Below, piece by piece: positions 35,966 to 46,789 of a stretch of DNA of 64,000 nt (position 1 is its first letter; each line of letters opens with the position of its first letter). The position numbers were made by a program, and so were the translations under genes. The notes below the pieces were generated by a model. That model was not told the origin of the DNA. It made no database searches and worked only from the letters and a program-made list of their open reading frames with translations. This DNA comes from Climacium dendroides (Eukaryota > Streptophyta > Bryopsida > Hypnales > Climaciaceae): the NCBI GenBank assembly GCA_950106755.1, contig OX467084.1, positions 34,041,213 through 34,105,212 of the forward strand, written 5' to 3'.

Positions 35966-36839
35966 AAAATGTCATCTTGAAGCTTTCTTCTTTACATTCT
36001 TAAAAATCCTTTAAAATATAAGATAAATATATTTTAAAATAATGTACAAATGTACAATGCAACAATGTTAAGGGTCAAATTTGTGGTTGCTGGGAGAAGG
36101 TTAAGTGAGTATACATTTGCACCTATGGTCTTTGGAAAATACTAAGTCAAGGTGGCACATGCAAAGAGTAGAGGTAACTTGTATGGCAAATGCTCCAATA
36201 TTTTAAGTGAAGGGAGTATATGGCTGCATTCAAGAAGCAACTTAATTTGCTTGAAATATAGATTGTAGATTTTAAATACAAACTTACGTTAATGGGGCAT
36301 TGGAAAGGCCATTAATTACAACCACTAGAAGAGTAGAAGAAGGTCAATTTTTGTGGCGTTGCCAAATAGAGAATGAAGTGTACAATGGCGCTTATCTTGA
36401 AGAGTAAACATCAAAGTTGAGAGCAAAGCACCTTATAGTTTTTGAAATTCCAATAATGAGAAACAAGCATATGTGCACTTGTGAGAGATCGACGCATTCA
36501 TGTTTGGTGATCAATTAGCTCATGGGATCAAAGAATTGGACGATGTATGGCATGATATGCATGCCATTTTCTTCTAATGTTTGTATTGCTATCATCATGT
36601 TGTTCATTGATTTTTTGTCTTGTCTTGTGCTGAACTAAGGAGACAGACATGGACAATGTGCTTATCAGTCAAGTAATGGACACAAGGATACCATTGCCCG
36701 CATTGGAAAGTGAATGTGCTTTGTGAATTCATGCATTTTACTTCCAAGTGAAGGCAAAAATTCAGCCCCATGCATGTATTTCCGAACAATACCATTTTGA
36801 AGTCCACTTTGTCATGTCCCCTCTATAGGTCTTCAAAGG

Positions 36840-38249
36840 CCTCCAACAATTTGCCCCATGCCACTAATAGAACCACTGCCACCACAAAGTATATTTCCAA
36901 TATTCTCTCTATCAATGTATTAAAGACACTTACTACAAATTAGTGATGATGACCCACCAATCCATATCCTCTAGTGATAGTCTCTTTCTTCAGATGACGA
37001 GGACATCATGATTTCTTCTTCTAATGTATTTGTCTATATCTTTCAAGTGCCCTAGAAATTTAAATTGTTGTTGGACAAATTGCTACAAGTAGCGCAACTC
37101 TTAGAAACATAGCTACATCAGTGTTTGGAGGTGACATCAACCTTGCTAAAAAGAAAGAAAGAGAAGAGGTTTGAATTGATAAACACAAGAGATAGCTGCC
37201 CTTATTAAAGCCAAACAACAATTATTCATAAAAAAGGAACAAGTAGTGGACAATCGTAACCTTATGAATTCGGAGTCTAATAAATAGGTGTGCATTAGTG
37301 TGCAAGTCATAAAAGTCAGTTTCTCACAATGTTTGTACAATAGACCAACTTGCAAGGGCAAATGGAACCAAATCATATTTGACTACAAGCATTTAGCAAA
37401 CTTCTTTGCACGAAGTGGCAACAATGGACTTAAATATTGGAGCATAGATACAGCTGAACAAAAAGTGCAAGGACTTCCTTGTTCCTTCCTTGAGAAGTTT
37501 TTTTTGGCATCCACAAATGGTTCCAAAGCCTTTCCACCATGCTTCCTTTGCATTCCCATGACTTGCTTTCAACAGAATTCTAACTATAGTGGTCCTTCAA
37601 CTGAGATGTAAACAATAAAAGATAACGACACCAATGAAGCAAAAACTAAAGATGCTATGGATACAACGAATATAATAGACAACTGATTAGAGGACACATG
37701 TAGCACCTTTTGGTGGTCATCACATAGCACTTTTTGATAGTCTCTTATTTTAGCGACCACACGCAATTTGCCACGGATATGTGTTGGCAATGCTATTTGA
37801 AGCCAAAGCATTCCTCCTAGTTCACGTCTGTTTACTTCCCTACCACTAAGGTCATAGTGCACATTCTCAACTCCAACGACACTACTGAATATACAAAGCA
37901 ACAACGTCTAAGGAATACAAGGGTACGTTGCAAGAATTTGTCATGCCATACTATCATAGTAGAGGCTACAAAAGTTGCAGGTGACATCATGGCTACTCAA
38001 ATCAAGAACATGGTTGATTCATCAAGGGAGATGGAGAGAGCAAAGATTGAGATGCAATTGAAGCTTTTGGCAAAACAAATGGATTACCAAAGAGATCGTG
38101 ACTATCAACTCCATGACAATGCAAGATTTGCAAATGAAAATGCTAGATTGACTATATTGAAACAAAATGAAGTTGTACAATGCTTGACAAACCTATCTTC
38201 TATACCTAGTGCCAATACAAAACGCCAAACAAATTCTACATTAGAGTAG
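36840..38249 (+). pseudogene. PIF/Harbinger ORF2, SANT/trihelix-like protein, decayed
   Basis: PIF/Harbinger elements carry a second gene for a Myb/SANT-like DNA-binding protein that helps the transposase. Here the stretch around 37330-37450 reads CKGKWNQIIFDYKHLANF and GLKYWS, typical of that trihelix-like domain. A helical, charged C-terminal region lies at 37980-38249 (REMERAKIEMQLKLLAKQM). Stops and shifts break the frame repeatedly. It converges on the minus-strand transposase remnant to its right, a usual PIF arrangement. Confidence 0.6.
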
Positions 38250-38863
38250 GAGCTTGCGGCGCCTCCACTTGACTCTATACAAATGCTATTCTAAATTGAG
38301 ATTGTAGTAGTAGGAAGTGCCAATGACCCTCATCAAATTGGTGGTTGCCCAACCAAAACAACCTCTTTCTCTCCGCAAATGCATAGTACTCTTCAACAAT
38401 AATGATTATTGGCCTTGTCCTCTCTATGTTTCTGCTTGATGTTCTAAGACAATGCGAACACCATATACATTAGAAATTATAGATGTGCATGGAATAAAAA
38501 TCATATATATAACTATATTGTACATACAAACTAATGTGCCTAGCATTTTATTGTTGAAAAAAATAAAAAATGAGCTACATAGAGCAGATTTTTACCCATT
38601 TGTTTGAGACATGTCCATCTCTAATAATCTATATGTGTGCACAATTGCGCATGCTGCTCTATTTGTCACTTAAAAAAATTTAAAATTTATTACTTGGCTT
38701 ACACTTTGTCAACAACGACTTGAGAACCAATTTTCATGAATTGCCACTGAATATCATTGTGCTTTGTGCCTCACAATGGTAGAACGCTCTTCACCTTTGA
38801 CATTGAAATGACAAATAAAATAAAAAAGGACAAATGAAAGTGGAGATTACACACTATAACAGC

Positions 38864-39600
38864 TCACAACGACACTACATGCTTGAAAGAGAGGAAGACT
38901 CCAAAGTCCCTATACCTCTGTAGGCCTTGCTCTAGAATGTTATTGTCATTCACATTCTTGTGTCCATTTGCATCAGCTAGGACTTCACCTTGGTCGCCCT
39001 TGTTATAGCCTTCAATATGTAGAACATTGAATAGGTGCTTCACATCATTGTAACATTGCCAAAGAAGTATGTTATGTAGTATTCCACATAAGACAATGAT
39101 ATCAAGAATGAATGTCATATGAAGTTCACTTTTTACCAACAACTCCAAATTTTATTATTCAAACAGAGCAATGGCATTCTCCACTACGCCCCAACCTTTG
39201 CAGAGCTTATTATTGAAAAGTGCATCTATCACTAGAAGGGTACCCATTGAATGATGGGGAACCATCAGCCAAGGAAGTAATGGAAAACTGGAGTCCCTAA
39301 TCAAATATAGTGAAAATCTATAGAAAGACATATGAGTATCCCAAATATCAGTGTGCAACACTTTGTAATACAAAGTGGATCTTTGCAGCATTTGTGAATT
39401 ATTAGTTGAACTAGGCATTCCAAAAAACAAATCAAGGAATTTCTTATTACTATTGACGACGGCTTCACAATTCAATATGTAGCTACCAAATTTAAAGTAA
39501 TAGTAACCTGCCTATCCAAATTGGAGGTTTGATATAGTCATGTATGTATTGTCGATGGCACCTACAACTTCGAACAGCCCACACAGTTAATCAAACTATC
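38864..39600 (-). pseudogene. PIF/Harbinger DDE_4 transposase, decayed
   Basis: Minus-strand fragments carry the signatures of the HARBI1-like nuclease. GAIDNTYM near 39550 holds the first catalytic Asp; then come NCEAVVNSNKKFLDLFFGMP, FPLLPWLMVP and a VVENAIALF segment with the catalytic Glu region, and finally GILHNILL. The motif before FPLLPWL is RDSSF where GDSGF is expected. A frame change separates the fragment at 39475-39155 from that at 39148-38864, and the frame is also broken near 39500. The element is inactive. Confidence 0.72.
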
Positions 39601-39649
39601 ATTATGTTTCTTTAAAGCTATTTCCATAGGGCTTGGAGATCTCAGATCT

Positions 39650-39800
39650 AAAAATGACGTTAATTGTTTACACAACTATCATGTAAACAAAGATCATAAT
39701 ACACAACACATTATGTAATCACAACTGTCAATCAAAACATCAATTAAAATCCACACAAGAAAGTGCCAAAGCACCCTCTCAAAACACGAATCTTAATATA
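39650..39800 (-). repeat. Inverted partner of 45895-46050
   Basis: About 140 bases, reverse complement of 45895-46050. Both share GGATTTTAATTGATGTTTTG, ACAGTTGT, TTGTGTATTA and GATCTTTRTTTACA. The pair brackets the decayed gypsy element. Confidence 0.6.
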
Positions 39801-39969
39801 CTAGTATGGATTGTTGGCACTTGTCTTGCTATTTAGCAATATTACAATGACCAATTATTTACTTTGAGGATAGAGAGTAATAGTCAAGGGGCAAAAGAGT
39901 GATAATTTAAACTTTACATGGATGTCGAAGAATCTAAGACACTTATTCACGTGTCTTTGTGAAATGTGT

Positions 39970-40320
39970 AGTCACAAAAGCTACCAACTATGATATATTA
40001 GTTGGTCAGCAAACTCTTTATCTACTTGGTTTTCATTTGGACAACTAGATTGAAGAGGCATAGATTAGACCAGGTTGGTCTTTAAGTGACAAAAAGAAGG
40101 GATTGATTCCTATAGCATTTGCAGTAACTTCTATAACTATGTTAGTAGAAACTATGTTTGGCTATAGTACTATAGTAGCAGATTTGCCATGTGCACCAGT
40201 TTTGTTAGAGGAAACTCTATTATACACTTGTAATATAGCAAAACAATATAACTTGTTGCCTTTAGAGGTTCCTATCCATTACTTCAAGGATCTACTTCCA
40301 CCTTGAGGCACTTGTAAAGA
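39970..40320 (+). pseudogene. Gypsy protease-like/linker region
   Basis: Reads ILVGQQTLYLLGF, IEEA, RPGWSLSDKKKGLIPIAFA and a 67-codon open stretch to 40306 ending HYFKDLLPP. The position before the polymerase and the VGQQTLY-LGF motif fit the end of a retroviral-type protease, but the active-site D-S/T-G was not seen. Low certainty for the exact domain. Confidence 0.4.
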
Positions 40321-40428
40321 ATTATCATCTTAGCATTGTCTTCAAATTGTAGCATCATTAGAACCTTTACAATTTCTACTTCTTTTCTATCTTCTTTTAC
40401 CTAAGCCATTAATTGGCATCCATCGCTT

Positions 40429-40730
40429 GAAGGGATCACTCTTGTCAAGCTATTTAGAGGCATTAGAACTATTTTGGCAGCTATTTTAGAGGCTAGACTT
40501 AAAATTAAATGGTATATTCATATGGATAATAATTTGTATCCAATTAAGCGGCTAAACATCATTTCTAAAGATTATTGGCACTCTATTCAGAGGAGTTGCC
40601 AACTTTTGCCATTCATGGTTGTTTTGGCCAACTTCCTTAGGGTATCACTCTCATTAGTGATGAGGATTTGAGGAGGTTGGGCCACATTGACTTATTTATT
40701 GCTAGATGGCCTTGTCAAAGGCATTTTTTT
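40429..40730 (+). pseudogene. C5-cytosine DNA methyltransferase fragment in the retroelement
   Basis: C5-MTases transfer methyl from AdoMet to cytosine. Motif I is visible as GITLVKLFRGIRTILAAILE followed by YIHMDNN, comparable to the FDGIATGL...YI(A)SE stretch of DNMT3-type enzymes. After one frameshift the reading DEDLRRLGHIDLFIARWPCQ gives motif IV, with the catalytic Pro-Cys-Gln at 40710-40718. Spacing between the motifs (about 95 codons) is right. Motifs VI-X, including the ENV-type Glu, are missing: only about 300 degraded bases separate PCQ from the polymerase. Motif I has lost the expected Gly residues (FRGIRT). Dead, but the identification is supported by two motifs in order. Its place between protease and reverse transcriptase says it was part of the retroelement polyprotein. 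Confidence 0.68.
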
Positions 40731-40999
40731 AATTTAAAGCAATATGTTGAGGAAGAGCTTTGGCCTAAAATTTTGGAAAGTTGAAAGCTCAAAGGATGCT
40801 TCCACGACTATTCTTTTGTGACATTTCATCTTTTGATGGCAATCTAACCTGACTTGTTGTAGTGGAGAAGCTTCTCATTTGGCTTCAAATATAAATACCA
40901 GGGGCAAAAGGGTTGCCTCTTCCATGGATTAACAATTACATGTTGTATCGGTATCAAGTAGCAATCCTTTTGTGAAGAAGGAGACCATAAAGTTTGACA

Positions 41000-41595
41000 A
41001 TTGGCCTTTAGAGTTGGGGCCAAATCTTACTAGTACTGAGGCACAAATTGTACAAATATTATTCTATTCGTACCATAATTGTTTTGCCTTTAACCTTCAA
41101 GATCTTGAAGATTAGAAAAGCAAACCTATTCACTTTCATCTTGAGAACGACCACCCTATTTTCAAACAATCTTATAAGCTTAATACATCTAAGAGGGTGG
41201 GTGTTCAAATTCAATGCCATGAGTTATTAGTAGTGGAATTGATTGAGCTCTCTAACAAAAAATACGCTTGTGCTACAGTTATGCCTTCAAAAAATGACAT
41301 CTTTAGCAATTGGACAAAAAACGGATGTATAGTGATTATTGTCCAGTTAATCATAAGCCCAAGTTGAATTGATACCTAATGTCGATGCCTAAGGACTTAT
41401 TTGATGCAGTGAAATTTTCCTAAGTCTTTAGTACTTTAGATTTGAGATTTGGTTTCACCAATTGCTTTTACTCTTGAAAGATTTAGTGAAGATAGCATTT
41501 TGAGGAATTGATTAAGATAGCAAAGATCAACTCTATCATTGGAAGTTTTTGCCATTTGGTATTAAAAATGCATCAGCAGAGTTTTAGAGGGTGAT
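41000..41595 (+). pseudogene. Gypsy reverse transcriptase, 5' part
   Basis: Reads LGPNLTSTEAQIVQILFYSYHNCFAFNLQDLEDW, HLENDHPIFKQSYKLN, then YSDYCPVNHKPKLNRYLMPMPKDLFDAV in shifting frames, then SAEF before the insertion. This is the N-terminal half of a Ty3/gypsy reverse transcriptase. Several stops and frameshifts. It is cut at 41595 by the solo LTR. Confidence 0.75.
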
Positions 41596-42889
41596 TGTCA
41601 CGCCCCTATCTACTTGGGGTGCCCAAATGAACCTTAGTGCGCAAGGGGGGACCTTGGGGGTGACTTCCCAAGCCTTGCAATAGACTAGGTAGGGAGAATG
41701 AAGAGACTTCCGATCAAACAGGGCGCAATAGCGCCCTGGTTTTGAAGTGAACATGAGAGTGCCACACATGCTTGGAAAGCTCTTGACAATACGCTTCTAA
41801 TGGCGTAAGGAATGCGCAATTTGGAGTTGTGAGCGAAAAGTTACGGCCGCTCAAAGTTGACTGGGTCCCGGGGGCGCCGGGACACTTGAGGGTTAGGTGT
41901 GAGGGGTTTTCAATGAAGCCCACAACAAAGTATGGCATATGGCATATCATTGGAAAGCTATGAACACAAGCAACCTAGAATGACAAGCATTACGAGGTTC
42001 TAAGACATGAGTCAAAAGTTATGGCCAAAAGAAGAGCCGTGGTGAAGGCATGACGCCTCCCCCGGTGCATCCGAATCTTTAGAGGGCCATAACTTTGTAA
42101 GAACTTGTCCAAATGGGACGAGTGAGCAGTCCATCGGCATCTACTCGTCGCGTAGATGTCTAAAATGGGCTCGTATGTTGGATTTGGAGCTCGGAGCGTA
42201 AAGTTATGCCGGTTGGAAGTTCGGGAGCCCAAACGGTGACGTAACTTGGCGATTTGGGTTGGAAGTGGGTGGTCTTCCACAACCCAAGGTTATCCAAGGA
42301 CTTCCTTCGACCTAGGACGGGGGGGTCTGCCGAATACCACAGAGAGTACTATAGGAGGGGTTGGTCTCACTCCTCACTCCCTCTTGAAGCCTTGGTGAGT
42401 CCCGGTGACTCATGGTTGTTGGTGGTGACTTCACCACCACTTCAAGGCACCATGGGACACTTGTGTGTGTCCCGTGGCATCGGTTGGGTGGAGTCCCGCT
42501 CCTTGCTAGGCCTCCTTGGATGTGTCCTAAGTTGTGAGCGTCGGTTACCTCTAGTGGATGAGTAGCAAATGCAAAAAGGGCTAGCATGGAGTGGGGTGAC
42601 ACTCAAGGGCGGTTAGGACCATGGTGAGTAGTGCCACCACGGGTCCTTGCACATTAAGGTGGAAGTTCCGCCCCATGTTACTAAGTGACATGCCTGGTGT
42701 CACGATTGGAGTGTGTGCTAGTAGTCCCAGTGACTAGGACTTGGCAAACTGAGTTGGAAATGAGGGCTAACACTGTGGGTGCTTGGCATGTGCAGTGTTA
42801 GGCAGTTGGTGACCAAGTGACGCTGTAAGTGGGTTGGACTGAACCTAGTGTGCTGTTGGAAGCTGTTAGGTGTCACTTGGGTCGCGACA
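41596..42889. mobile_element. Solo LTR with 5-bp target duplication
   Basis: 1294 bp of markedly higher GC than its surroundings. It starts TGTCACGCCCC and ends GGTCGCGACA, so it has TG..CA ends inside a TGTC/GACA inverted repeat. Flanking GTGAT (41591-41595) and GTAAT (42890-42894) are a 5-bp duplication with one mismatch. Removing it restores the reverse-transcriptase reading across the junction. No internal retroelement genes accompany it. Confidence 0.75.
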
Positions 42890-43230
42890 GTAATGAACCA
42901 AGTGTTGGCTAGCTTGCCGTTTACTAGATGCTACATTGATGATGTTATTATCTTTAGTAGTAGTCCATAGGATCACATGAGACATTTGCAAACAGTGTTT
43001 GAATGGTTGCAACGGTGGAGACTACGTTGCATCATGGCAAGTGCAAGTTTTTCCATGATCAGTTATCATAATTTAGGCCACATGATTGTTCTAAGAGGTC
43101 TTGGTGTACAACAAGCTAAAGTAGATGCTTTGCAAAAAATCCCAATACCTAGCAATGTACTACAATTTTGTACATTTCCTGGCTTGGCAAATTATTATTG
43201 CAAATTTGTTAAAAACTTTAGCTAAATTGC
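42890..43230 (+). pseudogene. Gypsy reverse transcriptase, 3' part
   Basis: Resumes with MNQVLASLPFTRCYIDDVIIFS; the catalytic Y-I-D-D is at 42932-42943. Then HLQTVFEWLQRWRLRC and VDALQKIPIPSNVLQ...FPGLANYYCKFVKNFS, the usual C-terminal part of gypsy polymerases. The active-site aspartates are kept although the gene is broken elsewhere. Confidence 0.8.
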
Positions 43231-43239
43231 CAAACTTCT

Positions 43240-43700
43240 CACCATTCTCACAGGAAAAAATCAACTATGGATTTGGAGTCGTGAGTGACAGTAGGCATTT
43301 GATACATTGAAGCAAAAGCTTAGTTTAGCGCCAGTATTTTAACAACCTGATGTTTTCATGTCCTTTCAATTGCACACAAATTGGAGTGTTGTAGGCCTAG
43401 GAGTAGTATTGACATAAAAAGATGAAGAAGAAAATGAGTATGCTGTGGCTTATGCATCCAAAAGCAATAATAGTGTAGAATTTAACTATTTTTTATATAA
43501 AGAAGACACTCTAGTAGCAGTTTAGGTCATTTTACACTTTCAACCTTACTTATATGGCCAAAAATTTACTTTGGTGACTGATCACCAACCTTTAAAATGG
43601 CTTATAATCAGGCAAACTCATTGGCAAGTTTTCTAGTTGGGCTTTATTGCTCCAAGAATACAACTTTGGGGTGGTGCATCGAGCAAGCATCACTAACTTG
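43240..43700 (+). pseudogene. Gypsy RNase H domain
   Basis: Fragments FDTLKQKLSLAPVF, VVGLGVVLT, YAVAYASKSN and TLVTDHQPLKWL follow the reverse transcriptase in the expected order. The Asp of TDH is retained at about 43580. Several in-frame stops. Confidence 0.75.
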
Positions 43701-43990
43701 GATGGACTTTTACGTAATCCCAATCCTTCAAATGAAGATTTGATTGGAGTTACGTGGCATGGGGATTGCATTAAAGAAGTGGTTCTAGGTTGGCATGTAG
43801 CCTCTTACCTTATATTAATGTCAAGATCTACTTTTGAGACGTTTATTGAAGACTAAAATGAAAAATTTGACAAATTTTCTATAAACGATGCATGGAAAGA
43901 TATTGCATTCTTGCACAAACTTCAACAAGGAACATTTCCTTTAGCTATCTCTGCTATAGAATGAGATAGACTTAATCACCAAATAGCAAA

Positions 43991-44201
43991 CACTATAAGG
44001 AACTTGTGTTTTAGGTGACAAGCCTAATTTTTTTAAACGGATTTTAGGTGATGTCTAATGCAACCTTTGTTTCTATGTCAACATTGATGTTACATTGGAT
44101 GATTTTTTGACATAAAAATATGGATTTGTTGCATTGGACATCACCTAAAATCTATTTTTGAAAATTAGACTCATCACCTAAAACACGGGTTTTTTATAGT
44201 G
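43991..44201. mobile_element. CACTA-like MITE inserted upstream of the integrase
   Basis: 211-bp foldback. Left end CACTATAAGGAACTTGTG, right end inverted CACTATAAAAAACCCGTG; the arms continue to match inward (TTTTAGGTGA, GATTTTAGGTGATGTC). CACTA ends fit the superfamily. Flanking triplets AAA and AAG would be an imperfect 3-bp duplication. Confidence 0.65.
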
Positions 44202-44239
44202 AAGGTTTTGGTGGGATAATGGTTTGTTATTTTGTACAT

Positions 44240-45170
44240 GGTCAGATGAAATTAGGCATATAGTTCCTAAGCTAGAGCAAAAAGCTTCTTTGGTGCAACA
44301 AAGATATAAAGATCTTGGACATTTTGGAGTGCACATGACACACTCCATGTTGTACAATTAATATTGGTGGACTAGCATGTATCAACATGTTGCTACTTAT
44401 ATTTCTGAGAGGGAGGTGTATAACCAAGTCAAGTTTTAACACCTTATCACTTCAATTGAGACCTTTACCTATCATCAGCCTAGGCTATCGTTGGTCATTA
44501 GATTTTGCCAGAATGCTTGTTGTTACTTTGCATGAAGCTAAATACGTATTGATAATGGTAGAACATTTTAGCAAGTGGATCGAACTTATAGTCCTACCAC
44601 AAAACTCTTCAAAGTTAGTAGCTATGGCTTTTCTTAATTGTATTTTGATATATTTTGGAGCATCTACTCAGATATTGACCAATCAAGGGCAAAAATTCCT
44701 TGGTTCATTTGAGAAAGTGTGTACTAAGGCTCTAATAGATCATTGTACTACTTCTAGAGATCATTTTAAGGCAAATGGCTTGGTTGAGCAAATTGTCCAA
44801 ACAATCAAGTGTGGTTTATAAAATTTAGACTGCTCCACGGCAATCATCATGATTGGGACTTGATGTTGCCATGGATTGTCATTAACTATTGTTTTAGCAA
44901 GCATGCATCATTGGCATCTTATAGCCCTTACTAGTTGTTGTATGGCCAAGTGTCAATTTTGTCTAGCTCGGTACGAGAGAAGATGACTTCAGTTGTGGAT
45001 TTAGATGACTCTAATATTTTAGCTTAATGTCTATATGATCAAGTAAAGTTCTTCAAAAGAGCCATGCTAATGGCTATGAAAAACTTATTTATTGCTCTAC
45101 ATCGTGATATTTTGCATTATGTCCGCATTTGTAGTGGCGCTTATCGCCCTCAATTGTGAAGATTCTACAA
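44240..45170 (+). pseudogene. Gypsy integrase
   Basis: The zinc-binding region HFGVHMTHSMLYN-YWW keeps two His, but the CxxC Cys are lost (SEREVYNQ). The catalytic core is open over 144 codons (44387-44821). The first Asp is in RWSLDFA, the second is Asn (TNQGQKF, usually TDQG), and the Glu is in GLVEQIVQ. A segment resembling the integrase C-terminus follows to about 45170. Inactive. Confidence 0.75.
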
Positions 45171-45373
45171 AGGAGATTATGTATATTTGTAGTGATATCA
45201 AGGCTAGACATACTATTCTTTGAATAAAAGATATTTTGCCTAGTGGCATTTTGTTGTTGAAAGGCAAGGATGGGTGAGAATGTTTGAAGCACTCAAAAAA
45301 TTGCACTCCTTGTCACTTACCTATTGATGACATTATGCATTCCAAATTAGTAGTAGTATCAGAAGGTCTTCTT

Positions 45374-45523
45374 TCTTTTGTTTGTAGAAAGAAAAAAGAT
45401 GTGGCTACTATGTTATTGTGTGACTACTGCTAACGTGATTGGCATATGGCATGCTTGACTCCACCCTTATCAACTTTGCTTCTAGCAAAGCCACTAAAAG
45501 ATTGGATTTGTCCTTGATGTTGG
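45374..45523 (+). pseudogene. PHD-finger-like zinc domain at the gypsy 3' end
   Basis: One frame reads SFVCRKKKDVATMLLCDYC, two-thirds of a stop-interrupted WHMACLTPPL, and finally WICP-stop-CW. This matches the PHD pattern Cx2C...CDxC...HxxC...CPxC, in which MLLCD and the W before the last CxxC are hallmarks. The first Cys is Ser (codon 45374-45376), and two stops (after CDYC and before the last Cys) kill it. PHD fingers read histone H3 tails. Placement just after the integrase suggests a targeting module comparable to gypsy chromodomains; that role is inference. Confidence 0.62.
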
Positions 45524-45894
45524 AGGTTTTCACGTCATGCTACGTCTTTGGATAGGCACTAAAGATGTCTTGGAAGCCAAACCACTTATGTTCATAATGA
45601 CAATAATGCCATTTGAGTTGATTAGGTGTTAAATACACGATACAAAAGATTGCGGTTTGGATTCGAGATTGACACAGAGATTGAACATCAAAAGAAATTG
45701 TTGAAGGCGATTAAGAATAGAGCTCACTATTACACCTAGCCTATAGTTTCTTGTCACTCCATTTTGAACTCTCTTTTGCACACATCGGTCAACCTATGAT
45801 TTCAATTCGAATGTCAAAAACTGTTGTATAGATATTTCATCATGGCATTTGGATCCACCTACATAATGTAGTCTTAGTTGCTTGTTGGGGTGAC

Positions 45895-46050
45895 ATTATC
45901 AATTGGAGGGGCATTTGAGAGGATACTTTGACACTATCTTACATGGATTTTAATTGATGTTTTGATTAACAGTTGTAACCACACAATGTATTGTGTATTA
46001 CGATCTTTATTTACACGACAATTGTTACATGAAGTAACATTATGCCACTT
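45895..46050 (+). repeat. Inverted partner of 39650-39800
   Basis: See the partner entry. It lies 370 bases beyond the PHD-like domain and might mark a duplicated terminal piece of the neighbouring PIF element. Confidence 0.55.
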
Positions 46051-46499
46051 TACATTGGAGTGCAGTGTTAGATGAATTCCCTTGTTTTAGTTCACCTTAA
46101 TGAACTTAGTGTAAGTTCACCTTGATGTTGGATGGATTTCATCCATATATTAGAGTTCATTCATCTTAGGATTTGAATCTTTAGGTGGAGAGAGCTCCTT
46201 GGTTTGACATTTTTGTTAAGTCAAGTTTTGTGAGCATTTTCAGAGAATTGTGTTTTGAAGTTTTACTTGGAGATGGTAATTTATCATTTAGTAAAGATTT
46301 GCACTTCTTCATTTACACTTGCACTGTTGAATTTTCCCGTCCTCTAACAAACCACATAATTAATAGTTTTTGAGCATGTCTCCCTAAAAAACCCTCAACC
46401 TTTTAGGGATTAACTTAGTTCTTAACTTGAGCTTGCAAGTGGGGGCTTCCTACTTGTTAGCAACCTAAGTGAATTGATCCCTTCATTCCCACTATATTT

Positions 46500-46740
46500 T
46501 ACCTTTGGAAAAAACATTGAAAATTTTAATTTGCCATCCATGATAAAATTTGTAAATTTGGAATTCATATATTTGGAATCAAAGCCTTCAAATTAGATAG
46601 AAGAGATGAAGAAATACAAAATTAATGACTCAAAATAGGAAGCAATTTTTTATATTTACTTTTGGTTGGAGGAATGAGGGGATCAATTCACCTTGGCCAC
46701 CTTTGAATGGCTCATGCTTTTACTAAAACCTTGAATACTA
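46500..46740 (+). repeat. Diverged relative of the 25-kb direct repeat
   Basis: Shares AAAACATTG-AAATTT, CCTTCAAATTAGATAG, GAGATG and ACTCAAAATAGG order with 25345-25600. No coding region. Confidence 0.35.
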
Positions 46741-46789
46741 TAGTTGTGACAATTTTTTATTTTTAGGCAATTTGCCTTGTATAGTGTAA

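Larger units (their letters stand above)
39900..45530 (+). mobile_element. Decayed Ty3/gypsy element with methyltransferase and PHD-like domains
   Basis: Order on the plus strand: protease-like region (39970-40320), C5-methyltransferase fragment (40429-40730), reverse transcriptase (about 41000-43230, split by a solo LTR), RNase H (43240-43700), integrase (44240-45170, with a MITE just upstream) and PHD-like finger (45374-45523). Reverse transcriptase before integrase is the Ty3/gypsy order. Stops and shifts occur throughout. No flanking LTRs of its own were recognised. Confidence 0.75.

Noticed and set aside
42312..42602. Open frames on both strands inside the solo LTR
   Set aside because: They lie within the GC-rich LTR and have no recognisable domain; the openness follows from base composition.
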